From Sphagnum compactum (lineage: Eukaryota > Bryophyta > Sphagnopsida > Sphagnales): a stretch of 64,000 bases of DNA. Position 1 is the first letter of the stretch. Each line of letters opens with the position of its first letter. The position numbers were made by a program, and so were the translations under genes. The notes beneath the pieces are model-generated. The model ran no database searches and was not told the origin of the DNA. It saw only the letters and a program-made list of their open reading frames with translations. This document shows positions 23,848 to 36,334 of the stretch, one piece after another. The stretch lies in contig OZ234500.1 of assembly GCA_965153455.1 (NCBI GenBank), forward strand, positions 15,623,579 through 15,687,578. The letters are read 5' to 3'.

Positions 23848-24132
23848 CTTATTGGATGAAAATGTCATAGCCGCTCTCTTCGCTTGTTGGATGAAAATGT
23901 CATAGCTGCTCATTTTGCTTATTGGATGAAAATGTCATACCTGCTCTTTTGCGCTTATTTGGATGAAAATATCATAGTCCCTCTCTTGACTTATTGGATG
24001 AAAATGTCATATAGCCACTCTCTTCGCTTATTGGATGAAAATGTCATAGCCGCTCTCTTTGCTTATTGGATGAAAATGTCATAGCCACTCTCTTTCGCTT
24101 ATTGGATGAAAATGTCATAGCCACTCTCTTCG
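23848..24132. repeat. Minisatellite, 8 copies of a 35-36 bp unit
   Basis: Each copy reads CTTATTGGATGAAAATGTCA followed by TAGCC(G/A)CTCTCTTCG with small variations. Copies start at 23848, 23883, 23918, 23954, 23990, 24027, 24063 and 24098. One reading frame stays open across much of it (MLDENVI...YWMKMSY...), but this follows from the repeat and I do not call a gene. Confidence 0.92.
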
Positions 24133-26708
24133 TGATGGAAAAAAGGGAACCTTGATTCTCATTAGGGTTGGATATGTCCGGGTAACCGGCTAGAGGGTGC
24201 TAGTTACCTAGTGCATAGGTAGTCTACAAATAACCTTAAGTTGGGAGCAATGGGAAAGTTCAATGGGAAAGAGCTTCCATATTCTTATTTGAAAAGAGCT
24301 TGAGTGGAGGAATGAAGATGAGAAGATGCTTCATCTCTTTTGTCTTTTACAAGGTCATGTGACCCACTCGGTGCGTCCCTACTACAACATGCAAATAAAA
24401 TGATTGGGTTGTATGGTGTTTTTTCCCAAGTTCATTATCATGTGACAAATTCATCTTCATGAATCATGAAACCTACCTATGGCACAAAGAACCATGACCA
24501 ATATAGACTTTGAGCTTTATGGCAACTAGACTTGGAGGAATGCTGGTGGCATGGCATGGCATGCATGTGTTGTTGTGTGCCTTACTTAGGAGAACTTACT
24601 TGTCCATATTATGTGTACTTCACTCACTCACTCTCAAACTTCTTTTGGCCCCATCACTTTTGGCATCTCTTGTGATGAGGAGATGATGGATGAGCTAGGA
24701 AGAAAGAGGGAGACCATTCTTATCCAAGAGGAGAGAGACACACACCTCCTCCTCCTCCTCCTCCAAAATTCTCCTTGTCATCTCTTTTGGTTGACCCACC
24801 ATTAGAAAAAGAGAGAAGACAAAATGCCTTAACTTACTTGGCATTGCTGAATAAGAGCCTCTTCACCAAAAGGCTACTAACCCTAGTCAAGGAGTGGTCT
24901 CTATGCTTGTCAAATTACCAATAGAAATATAACCATATTGATTCAATCACTAACCACATGAGAATGGGGAAATCATATGTGTACTTGGAACAATTTTTAG
25001 TTTTTCAACTATTTTTTAAATTTTGTAAAATGTGGTGTTTTTTTTTTTTTGGGCTCTGAAAACACATTTTACACACAAATAATATGTTGGGTTTTTAACT
25101 GTTCTAAAAAAAATTGCATAATAGCCACAAGAAATATCATGGATAAGGAGACCAAGAGATGATAGTTTCAAAGCTTGGCTCTTTGTACAATATTATCAAT
25201 CAAAATGAGAACAAACATAATTTGCTAGTCTATGACATAATAATCACACATTTTTCCAAGGCTAATTTCCTCTGGGGGGTGGGAGGGGGGAGGGGGCTTA
25301 AAAAAAGTATTACATTTATCATTTTCTAGAATTATATCATGAAATTTGAAAATTCCCAATATTCTCAGTAATTTATGAAAAAAACATACTAGGAGTGGAA
25401 AACCTTCTATGGCAATAAGCTACCTTTTTTTTCAAAATTTTAAGCTCAAAATTCTTGCTTGGAAATTGGAAATTTTTGTGGTTGAAATTTTAATAGTAGA
25501 TATGCTTGATGCATATATGAGGTTAGAGACAACATATGGGCATCACAAGAGCAACCAAGAAGTCATGGGTTTCAAATCCAAGGTTTTGCCACATTTTGGT
25601 GCCAAAAGCAATTTTTTTCAGTTCTTAGATTAGAATGTAGTTTTTGTTGGTTCTCACATGTATGGTATCATGTACAAGACTCCAAGATACATATATCCTC
25701 CCTTCCAACTCTTGCATAGTTGAGAAACAAAAAATAAATCACCTTGGACCAATTAACAAAACAAACTTTGCATAGTTCCATTATCTTCTTCATGCACAAA
25801 CAAACTCAATCCTTTTTACTCGGATCTAAAACAACCCCTCACAACACTTTACATGTCTTAAAGAAGTCATTTGTTGTTGGCCTTGCTTACCAAGGCAAGG
25901 ATATTGTGTTTAAATTCATTATAGAATATTGTAGCTTAAGGGATTTTGGCCCCTAGATAATTGGGTTTAGGGTTTAGGCCTACTTTTATATGTTGATTTT
26001 TGAAAGATGATGTTTTTTGGCTTGTGTTGAAACTTGAGATTAGTTATAGAGTTATAATATCTTGAAGCATTTTGGTTTCTTTGAGAGGATTTTTTTAAGA
26101 TTATATCTTTGCATTGGTGAAATATTTGAGTTTCCACAATTCTTCTTTTGCCTTAAGATACTTTTTAATGTAAATGGCAAGGCCACAGTGTGACACACCC
26201 CCTTGTTTCATATAACAAAATGAACTTGTTGAAGCTCCAATGAATGGGTAAAGATTGCATTTGATTACAAGTTCCTAAAATTTGGATCATTGGGTATCCA
26301 ATTGAACTTACCATCTCTATGATCTTTGCATAAAACCTTTCATTCGACATATGCAATGCTTGAACCCACCACCACCCAACCACCCATCAACAACAAATGA
26401 AAGTCATATCAAACAGACTTTGTGATTTCAAGTTTGGATTTCCGTAATTTGCAATAGTGAAATCACAAAAGTACCCAATATTGAAAATTGAGGGAACATC
26501 AATCTGCCCAAATCTTCAAGTTACATTCAGGCTTTGAAGTTAGAATAGTTGAGCTGATCCAGTTCAAGAACCTCTGCTGGGACACACAAGAAAGTGCATT
26601 AAGGTCATCAGCAGCACCATATGAATTACCCACTTCAAAACAAAATGATGCCATATCCAATGCAGCAACCAGGAGTCTGCATGAAAAAGTTGAACTGAGA
26701 ATATTCAA

Positions 26709-26820
26709 TCTCTCCACAAACTTTACACAAATCTCTGTATTATATCCAGTTTCTCCACAAACTTGTACACAAATCTGCATATCCGATTTCTCCACAAACT
26801 TGTACACAAATCTGCATAGG
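26709..26820. repeat. Three tandem copies of a ~36 bp unit
   Basis: TCTCCACAAACTT(G)TACACAAATCT recurs at about 26710, 26752 and 26788. The last two copies are almost identical. Confidence 0.85.
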
Positions 26821-27603
26821 TCTAAATAATCCTTTGAAAGTTGCAGTGCAAGAAGCTCAAGACAAAAATTGTCTGAAGAATCAGATTTTGACAACATCGC
26901 GAGCAAACTCAGCTCAACAAAGTTCGACCTCAAAGTGATGCAACAAATTCCACTTCACCCAAATCCTCTCTGCAATTCATTGAAATTCCCCCACTTCTTG
27001 TGGTCAGTGAGTGAATCTGCAGACCATTGTTTTGGAGAAAGTCTTCTACCAAAGAAGATTCATCACAGATTTCATAAGTGGGTATTCTTTAAGAATGGCC
27101 AGAGATTAACAGTTGGTTGCTCTTGTGAAGAAATTACAAAGCAAACAAAAGTTTTGCAATGCTCAATTCTCGAAAGGTCCAATTGCCTGATTGTGGGAAT
27201 TGGATTTGAAGCAGATGATGAGAGATTATGTCAGGGGGTGTTTGGTTGGGTGCTTGGAAGAGATGTATAGTTTTCATTTGTTCCCACATTTCGAGGAATG
27301 TTCACCAGGTATTTAGTTACTGTATATGAACTGTGGAGTTCATTTTATGGGAAGCTCATGGAACATTTCCTGTTTTGATTGTTGCTGGAAAGAAGCCATT
27401 ATGTGATAATGAGCTGCTTGTTTTATGATGACAGTACTGAAGCTTAAAAGCCTCGCAAGTGTGAGATGGACATTCTGTTCTGGTCAGTTTCTAGACACAC
27501 ACAAACAATCTGAGTGATTGACACTAAGTTATCATCAGACATGCAACAAAGACCCCAATTTTGGTGATGAAAACAACTGCAAATCAGTTTCAGCTGAGAG
27601 ATC

Positions 27604-27604
<1 letters not shown>

Positions 27605-27641
<37 letters not shown>
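27605..27641. repeat. (AG)n microsatellite
   Basis: About 18 uninterrupted AG units. Confidence 0.95.
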
Positions 27642-27645
<4 letters not shown>

Positions 27646-27780
27646 GAGCTGGTTTCACCTCAACAGTGCAAAGGATTCTGAACACAAGACTTTGTGTCAA
27701 AATTTAGCCAGGAGGGTTTAACCTGTTGGATTAGCTTCAAATCTTGGACTCCTATCTAGTCTCTAAATTTCTGAAACTTA

Positions 27781-29275
27781 ATGTTATCAAGCAATTTGGT
27801 AACAATATCAACTAATTAATCTGAAGTTGGAACATGGACAAGTTTTATATGTCATGAAATCACCTTCTCACGAATGAAATGGTAGTGAGCTTCAATATGA
27901 TTGGTTCTAGCATGAAAGACAAGATTTTTAGCAATCTTCATATAACTTTGATTGTCAACATGTAAAATTGTAACACATTCCTTAATTGCTCCAATTTCCT
28001 ATAGGAAAGCCTACAACCATGTTGGCTCATTGGCACCCTCAGTTATTGCACAATATTCAACTTTGATAGAGGAAAAAGCTACATTTGATTGTTTCTGAGA
28101 ACACCAAATGATGGGTCTCAATCCCAACTTAAACATGTAGCTTGACGTTGATTTACGTTCATTAAAATCTCCTACCCAATCCATATTAATGAAGCCAAAT
28201 AAGGTGTTTAAGTCCCCCTCTTGATAGAAAATTTTGTAGTCTTGCGTACTCTTTAAATATTTGAAAATATGTCTAGTTGTTTTTAGGTGCAAGCTATGAA
28301 GGGCATTCATGTATCTATTAATTATGTTGACTACAAACACGATGTCATGTCTCGTATTGGTTAAGTAAATGAGTTTCTCCACTATCTATCTAAAGGTGGT
28401 AGGTTCAATTGGTTTGAAATGTTCTTCCTTCCCAAGTCAAAAACCATCTAGAAGTGGAGTTAATGAAGGATTGTAATCTTTCATCTAGAACTTGCCAAGG
28501 ATTCTATTCACATAATCCTTCTATGTCATGAATATTCCTTTGTTCAACTTGACAAATTCTACACCTAAGTAAAATCTCAAGTTTCTCAAGTTAATCATTT
28601 CACACATATTCTCCAATTGTAACTTTAGCCAAGTTATTCTTTCTTTGTTGCTTCCAATGAACAACAAATCATCTACATAGAAGACCAAAATCATAATTTT
28701 ACTATTCTCACTAATATAATATAGATTGCAATATGCATTGTTACGCTTCAACCCCTATTCCCTAAGATATTGGTCTAGTTTTTTGTACCATGCTCTTAGA
28801 GCTTGGTGTAACCCATACAACTCTTTGACAAGTTTACAAATTTTATCTTTTGCCCTTTGACTACAATGCCTTTAGACTAGTTCATGAATATCTCCTCCTT
28901 CAGACTCACCATTCATGAAGTTCACAATTTTCACATCAAAGTGAAAATGTCCCAATTATTATGTGCAACAAAAGCAATTAGTGACTTGATAGTGTTCCAC
29001 TTTACAACAAGGGCAAAAGTTTCTTTGAAATCAACACTCTCCTTGTATTCAAATCCACACGCCACCAATTTTACTTTGAGTTTTTCATGCTTAACATCAA
29101 GATTGGGCTTTACCTTGTATACCCAACATGTTGTGATTGGTTTTTTTCATTGTGGCAAGTCTACAAGCCTTCAAGTTTGATTATTTTGAATAAAATCCAT
29201 TTCACGTTGCATGGGATTAAGCCATCCTTCATGCTATGATGCCTCTTGAAAGTTTTGAGGTTGTTCAATCTATGT
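27781..29275 (-). mobile_element. Degenerate Ty1/copia retrotransposon fragment (RT and RNase H)
   Basis: Read on the minus strand, the pol order is clear. It starts with NPMQREMDFIQNNQT and CWVYKVKPNLD, then FKETFALVVKWNTIKSLIA (RT start), KELYGLHQALRAWYKKLDQ, the RT catalytic box YVDD in ILVFYVDDLLFIGSN, RKSTSSYMFKLG and CSQKQSNVAFSSIKVEY (RNase H), and HARTNHIEAHYHFIREKV near the end. In-frame stops interrupt it, for example TAG at 28755-28757 between LRE and GLKRNN, and further stops in the first 250 bp and near the 3' end. The open parts are 28382-28011 and 28751-28521. I found no gag, integrase or LTRs. An old, immobile fragment. Confidence 0.9.
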
Positions 29276-30608
29276 GGTTAACAAAATTCACTATCCTTCC
29301 AATGTTGACTCATATGCATCTTCATCCATCTAGATTGATTATGCCCACAAAAAATTTCATCCATCTTGGTCTTCTTTTTATTACCAATGGATATTCATTG
29401 TATTGCCTCTAGAGCTAGAGTTTCCTTAGATAAATCTTTTATTGAAGCTTTTTGTGGTCTAGACCAATTGGTTTTCCTTCCAAAACGATGCCATGTAAGC
29501 TAAATCACAATTTGATTTGTCTTGGTCCTGTACCCTCATCTAAAGGCCTTGCAACCAATTTAAAGCTTTTAACCAATAGGAACGTTCAATTTCTTTAGAC
29601 CCTACTCCTTGGAGCCATGTCTAAAGCGGCCCTAAAAAACTTCCAACACACTACAATTGATATGGTGTTAGTGACAAAATCAAATTTCGATAACAAAGGT
29701 AAAACAAAAGAGAAGAATAAACAACCTACATGTCCATAATCTTTCTATGATGTAAAGAAAGCCTTCCGCACAACAAAAAAAATTGAGGAGCTTCATCAGT
29801 TGTACAGCTGAGATTGATTGAAATCAATGGTCAAAGTTGCATGACACATAAACACCCATCACCCAAGAGACAATATGTGAAACTACAATTTCACACTCAA
29901 AGGGAGGGAGGATGACAACTTACACATAAGGTGCAACCTTTTGGACAGAAGGTGCAGCATCTCAAGTCTCCACCTGAGTAAAAAAGAAAATTCATAAGAG
30001 GCTAACAAGTGGAGCTTTACCAAAATAGTGGCCCACACTTGAGCTCAGCCTTGCATATATGACCATTATTTCCAATGTAACAACATGATATGGTTTCTCC
30101 TAGGGTACCATAGTAGGCTATTTCTCCGTTAAGACATGTGTGATGTAAACTTTGTGGTTTCATCCATTGCAATGAAAAATTTATGTGATAATTCAACATT
30201 AGTGTATAAAATGTGATGTTACCCAAGTGTGAACCAGCACTCACTAACACAACATGCAGGATGGATGGCGTGTGAACAGAAAACATTTTACATCAACATG
30301 TGTGGTTAACTATGTACTAACCGGCCACATAGATCTACTTAATCTAGTAGCCACCGAGTGACACACATAGTAACCACTTACATTCCCTACCTACTTACTT
30401 ACTTGTGATTTTGGCCCACCCACTTAAGTAGCTTACCTTGGTAGTGTGAAGTGGAAGTAGGAGGGGTTTAAAAAGATAGGTTACCAAGGTGGTTCCACCT
30501 TGGTAAGTTAGTTGTGTTCATCCACAACTTAAAAGTCATAATGGGTTACAAATGGATGGTTCACTTGTGGTTGCTGGGTCACATATAAGGTGAAATTAGT
30601 GTTGGCTG

Positions 30609-30634
30609 GTTAGTTAGTTAGTTAGTTAGTTAGA
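30609..30634. repeat. (TTAG)n microsatellite
   Basis: About six consecutive GTTA/TTAG units. Confidence 0.9.
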
Positions 30635-31236
30635 TGGTTGGTTGGTTTGCCCCATCACAAAAAGCCCTGACATAGTTTAGAGACCTCATATTTTAGTAAG
30701 TGTGAAACTGGATTGGACTGGACTGTGTGCATACATGATGAGGGATGGATGGTAGGTGCACAGGCGACACTTTCTGTTGGTTTCCAGTTCCTTAGTTAAC
30801 CACAGTAGTTAGTTCACATTCTATTTCAACTAACTACCCACCTACTAACAACTCATTGGTACTTATTTATGTAAGTTGAACAAACCAGTGAGGTTTTAAA
30901 TTTTTATTTTTTTTCAATTTTGTCACATCAATAAAATGGAAAAAATGTAGGTAATGCCAAGAAAACAGAAAATTCAGTGGAAATTTAAAATTAAAAAAAA
31001 TAGATTTGTCCAAATTTTTCTCAAATTTTTTTAGCAAAATTAGACCCCCTCCCTCCCCACCCCCCAAAAAAAACCCCAAAACTGATCTAAATGCATCTAC
31101 TAAGTACTTGCTCAGTAGCCACTTATTGTGATACCTAGTTAACCATAGGTTTGTATTTTTCACAGGATAAGGTACCAAGGTGAAAAACACCATAATAGGT
31201 TCATCCACAAACTGAGTCTATAAAAAGGGCGTCCAA

Positions 31237-31245
31237 TGGACGGAC

Positions 31246-31275
<30 letters not shown>
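31237..31275. repeat. Tetranucleotide run GGAC changing to GATG
   Basis: Three GGAC units pass directly into about seven GATG units, a compound microsatellite in which one base change has spread through the array. Confidence 0.9.
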
Positions 31276-31276
<1 letters not shown>

Positions 31277-32639
31277 GCCCAACTGGTAAGCTGTTGGTTC
31301 TCTCTGGACCCCTGCAAACACACATGAGCAATGGATGGAAAACTCCAAACAAAAGAAGCTACAAAAGAAATGCGGCAAGTCCTTATATAATAAATGGTAC
31401 TTTTATTTGGTACATATTATTAACTTCTGACACAGTTGCAATATACACTGAATGAGGACACCTTTTTCCAAAAAAATTAATAGAAAATTTAATTTAATTT
31501 TTTTTTTCTGTTGTCAGATCTCCTGAACTAGCAGACTCCAGGTTGCAAAGAAATGAAGAAAGTTTAATTTTTGTTTTTATTATTATTATTATTATTTTTT
31601 GGCCAGACCAAATTTTGGGTCCAGTTTCCCAGTTACGAAGCAACTGCCGAACTTTCGGAAGCCTTCTTTCGCCCCCTTCATAGTTGTGACAGTTGACGAC
31701 GATGATCCCCTTGAAGGACGGCCGACCCCGGCGCTCATGTAAAAATAGAAGTTGCTGAAGAAAGAGTCCACTGCGTTGAGATAAGGTTGAATTTCTATTT
31801 TGTTTGTCGAAGTCGCGACAAACTGGGCGAGAGGAAGGAAGGAACGAAGGAAATTCTGAAGAAACGGCCAAAATCAATCAAAAAATTCTCAACCAAAACC
31901 AAAACTCAAGCCCAGTTTCTGCAGCAGCAGCAGCAAGCAAGCAAGCAAGCAAGAGGAATCACCAATTGTAGCATAAATAAATTTCCAAATCGCCATAATT
32001 AGCAAACGAAGTAGGATTCAAACTTCAGTTGCTTCTGTCCCTGCCTGCACAATAGAGATAGAAGAGAACCTCACAGAGAGGGAGAGAGAGACACACACAC
32101 ACAGACAGAGAGACAGAGAGACAGACACAGAGAGAGCTATCTGTGGAAGGTAAAGATACCTGCTGCTTTGGTCGTTTCTCCGGGCGGAGAGCTTCTGCTC
32201 AGGTTCGTTATTTCCGAAGGCTGATGTTTTTCTGTTTCGACACAGCGTTTCCTGGTTCTGTTTTCTCAGGTTTTTTTTTTTTTTGTTTTCCCTCGCCTTT
32301 CTTTTTTTTCTTTGCAAAGAAAAATGTGAGTAGACGTGGTTTGCATTCGTCGTACAAATATTTGGATTTCGGCGTGCCTGGGGAAAGCTCTGGCCTCCAT
32401 GTAGAGGGATTTTCCCACAACCCCCACCCCCCCAAGCGCTCCTAAGATTTAAACCCCTATTGTGGGGTTTATGAATTTGTGGGACATGATTTTTGTGATT
32501 CTTTCTTAAGTTGTTGGGGTGGGGGGATCCTGTTACAGGTGTTGGATCTGAATTCTGGAAGCAGCAAGCTCCTCAAGAAGAACACCGCATAAGGGAGGAG
32601 TTGGAAATAATAGACATCATTGTTCCCAGGGCTTGAAAG

Positions 32640-35600
32640 ATGATGGCACATGCAATCGGGACCATCACACGGCCTACAGCTGGGCTCATGGTAGCTATGC
32701 CTGATCCTGGTGCTGCATGCTTTTCGTCTTTTGAGGGCTTGAGGGCCAGCAAATCAGTGCAGCAGATGGTTTTTTTAGCTTGCAATCAGGCTTCAAGCTC
32801 TGCAGATCCTTCTACCTTTCTGCAAATCCAGTCTGTGGCTACGGTGTGTATTTTCTTTTCTTTTTTTCCCCTTTTGTCTGCTTTTTTTCTACTACTCTTG
32901 GACCTTCAGAGATATATGAAGTAAGCTGCCCTTTCTTTAACCAGTTTGGTTTTCTGATCACCAGTGTGTCTGCCAGTTGAGTACAGTTTTATCTTCATTT
33001 AAGCAACTGCTCTTTGAAAACTGCAATTGGAGATGTAGATATTTGTGTGTGCCATGACCAACACTGATATCTATACATACTCAAAATCCTGACAACGCTC
33101 AAAGATGGAACCTGAGATGCATGGTTCATGTGTTCATATGTTTCATTTGGCTGTTGTACCTAATTCCATGTTTATAACATTTATTCTGATGATATTGGTT
33201 TGCAGCCTGTGAAACCTCCAACAACAATGCCTCCAAAGCGAAGCAAAGTGGAGATAATTAAGGAACACAGCAACTACTTGCGGTATCCTTTGAGGGAAGA
33301 GCTTGAGACAGAGGCTCCCAATGTGAATGAAGATGCGGTTCAGTTGATCAAATTCCATGGCAGCTACCAACAAGACAATCGTGAGCTGCGAGGACCCGGA
33401 CACAAGGCTTATCAATTCATGTTGCGGACGAAGAATCCATCTGGCAAAGTTCCCAATCGTTTGTATCTTGTCATGGATGACCTAGCTGACCAGTTTGGGA
33501 TTGGGACCTTGAGATTGACAACTCGTCAGACATTCCAGCTTCATGGAGTCTTGAAGCAAAACCTGAAGACTGTGATGAGCACAATTATCAAAAACATGGG
33601 ATCGACCCTTGGAGCTTGTGGTGATCTGAACAGGAATGTTCTTGCTCCAGCTGCACCATACAATGGAAGAAAAGAGTACATTTATGCCCAGGAGACAGCT
33701 GAAAAGCTTGCAGCACTTTTGGCCCCGCAGGGTGGAGCTTATTATGATTTATGGGTAGATGGAGAGAAAGCAATGTCAGCTGAGTCCCCAGATGTGATAG
33801 AAGCTCTGAATGACAATTCACATGGGACAAATTTTGAAGGCTCTCCAGAGCCAATCTATGGCATTCAGTTTTTACCTCGCAAGTTTAAGATTGCAGTCAC
33901 GGTCCCCACCGACAATTCAGTTGATGTATTGACCAATGATGTGGGACTTGTAACTATCTGTGACAATGATGGCGAGCTTCAGGGCTTTGACATTTTTGTA
34001 AGTGCTTATTAGAGCAGCAGGAGGCTATTATTGTACCTTCTGACAATCCTGCTGATTTTTCTGTCAAAGTTTTTCTTACTTGGATGGGCTTGGTTGGGTG
34101 TTTGAAATGTTTGGAAACAGAGTTTGATGGTGAGAGCAGCTTGGTGGGAATGCAGGTTGGAGGAGGGATGGGACGGACACATCGCATGGAGGCAACTTTC
34201 CCTCGGTTGGCAGAGCCACTTGGCTATGTCCCAAAGGAGGATATATTGTATGCAGTGAAAGCAATAGTGGCCACTCAACGGGACTATGGACGCCGGGATG
34301 ACCGGCGCATGTCCCGCATGAAGTATTTGCTTGATGATTGGGGCATTGAAAAGTTTCGTTCAGTGGTGGAGCAGTACTATGGAAAACCATTCCAGCCTTT
34401 CAAGGAGCTGCCCCCCTGGAAGTTTCAGAGCTACTTGGGTTGGCATGAACAGGTATAAGCTGACTCTTTCTGTATCTCATTTGTACATTTCTTGTGGCTT
34501 TATGCGCAGTTGATGTTGCCAAGGTATTGATGCTGGATACTCAGCTTTATGTTGCACTTGAAATGAGTTGGTCAACAGGATCTTTTTCAAAGACATGATA
34601 TAACATTGCACATCACAGCTGGCAATTTTGTGAAGAGAAAATCCTTGCACTGCTAGGGATGAAATAGGGTGTGTGCCATCTTGTTCTGCCAAGGGGTGTC
34701 ATCTTTTTTTTCTTAAGCTTTTTATTGCAGGCTGAAATTTGTACTTTGGTGTAGGGAGATGGACGTCTGTTTTTTGGGATTCATGTTGAGAATGGCCGCA
34801 TCAAGGGTGAAATGAAGAAGGCTTTAAGGCATGTGATTGAAAAGTATGAACTTAATGTACGGATCACACCCAATCAGAACATTATCCTGTGTGATATTCG
34901 ACCATCATGGCGATCACGGATCACTAAGGCTCTTGCTGGTGTGGGACTTTTGGTAAGCAGGCTTCTTAGAAGAGGGAGACAGTGAAAGTCAGTTTCTTAA
35001 AGGATTAGTCTTGGACAGGATGTGAAATTGTGCATTTTGTTTTTGATGTATCTCAGAATATTTGTTGTGGATAGAGTTTTTTACATGCCTTTTGTGGAGA
35101 TAACTGACGGCATTTTTTTTCCATTGTTGCAGTCTCCTCGATTTGTTGATCCACTGCACTTGTCAGCAATGGCATGCCCAGCACTTCCACTGTGCCCATT
35201 GGCAATTGCAGAGGCAGAACGGGGTGCACCAGATATTCTACAAAGGATTCGGGACATGTTTGAGAGGGTTAGTTTTGTGTGCCATCCTCTGGGGTCTTAG
35301 TGTGAATATGGATTGATAAGCTTTAATGCCATGATTTCTATTTGAAGGGCTCATCATTCATGGCGTTGTGACTAATCACAATGCAAAGTGATATATAGGG
35401 TTTTGGGATTCTGGTCCACATCAGGCCTTCACCTGCATAATGACGAAGATTTTTTTTTGGGAACCAGGTTGGATTAAGAGCTTCAGACTCATTAGTGGTG
35501 CGGGTAACTGGATGTCCCAATGGGTGTGCACGACCCTACATGGCAGAGCTTGGATTGGTGGGTGATGGACCTAACAGCTACCAGGTATTGCATCTGCCTT

Positions 35601-36334
35601 CACTCCCCAATTTATCTCAAAATAGTCTTAGAATGTATTGATTTGGAAGTTGGCTGATTTGTCAGTTCACTCTTTAATTATCAGCACATTGAATTCTGTT
35701 TTAGGTCTGAGCCCTTGTTTGACAGTATTTCCTTTATGCTGTGCAATGAAAGTAAAAAAACTCAGGAGTATCCGTTGATCTGCATAAACTGCTATTTTTC
35801 AACCAGCAAACATTATTAGCTTGAAGATTCTATATAAGTGGAAGCTGCTTGTGACTCATCAAGGAGAAGACTCTAAGGACTTACAGCAAAAGAGTGTGTC
35901 CAGATATGGCTAGGTGGATCACCAAATCAGACAAGGTTAGCTGAAACATTTATGGAGAGAGTGAAACTGCAAAACCTGGAAGCAGTGCTAGAGCCTCTTT
36001 TCCACTTGTGGCGGAGAGAGCGCCAAACTGGAGAGGCCTTTGGAGATTTCACCCATAAACTGGTGAGTAGCTTATGGTTTCTTAGGAAGATCTGCACCCT
36101 AATGCACCCCAAATGTGTCTCACATGGTTCAGCAGACATTTTAATTATACTCAATTACTTGGCATTTGCATATTGACTGCTTCTTGAAGTGTGAAGATGT
36201 TGTTCAATCACAACAATTACGGGTTGTTCCTGACGGTTTTCTTGCTGCAATGTGAGCAGGGTTTTGCAGTTTTGAAGGATTACATCGACTCCTACAAAGG
36301 CTCAAACAAAGTGAAGGAGCCAATTGTTGGGTGA
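32640..36334 (+). CDS. SIR: Ferredoxin-sulfite reductase, plastid
   Basis: Complete 8-exon gene: 32640-32843, 33206-33997, 34156-34452, 34755-34952, 35133-35267, 35468-35584, 35904-36062, 36260-36334. Every intron is GT-AG and every junction falls in phase 0; the product is 658 residues (Arabidopsis SiR is about 640). It reduces sulfite to sulfide with ferredoxin electrons in plastid sulfur assimilation. Exon 1 encodes a transit peptide ending near [23 protein letters not shown] opens the mature part, and [14 protein letters not shown] (from residue 169) is a siroheme/sulfite-site signature. The 4Fe-4S/siroheme cysteines are Cys512 and Cys518 ([12 protein letters not shown]) and Cys558 and Cys562 ([11 protein letters not shown]), the C-x5-C and C-x3-C spacing of the family. 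It is called sulfite rather than nitrite reductase by its resemblance to SiR throughout. The start may be either of two adjacent ATGs (32640 or 32643). Confidence 0.96.

Larger units (their letters stand above)
18301..27780. other. Gene-poor, repeat-rich spacer
   Basis: About 9.5 kb, AT-rich, with homopolymers, (CT)n and (AG)n runs, a poly-G tract, several tandem duplications, a fold-back (20210-20274), a minisatellite (23848-24132) and telomere-like words (23190-23215, 23646-23684, 25965-25980). The longest open frames (19700-20107, 26499-26933 minus, 26869-27270) resemble no family I know. I see nothing else supportable. Confidence 0.55.
29276..32639. other. Spacer and upstream region of the sulfite reductase gene
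   Basis: No recognisable gene. It contains a (TTAG)n run (30609-30634), a GGAC/GATG tetranucleotide run (31237-31275), a (TTA)n run near 31580-31600 and GA/CA-rich DNA at 32070-32135 that probably belongs to the sulfite reductase leader. The SiR promoter probably lies between about 31600 and 32200, where the base composition becomes less AT-rich. Confidence 0.45.

Noticed and set aside
23884-24084. Repeat protein frame in the minisatellite
   Set aside because: The open frame follows from the 35-36 bp unit and shifts frame between copies. No start context or flanking exon.
23848-24132. CRISPR-like spaced repeat
   Set aside because: The units are contiguous variants of one sequence without unique spacers, and the DNA is eukaryotic.
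26499-26933. 144-residue minus-strand frame and the overlapping plus-strand frame
   Set aside because: Part of the protein is a translation of the 36-bp tandem repeat (VYKFVEKSDMQICVQV), and both strands are open, as expected of repeat DNA.
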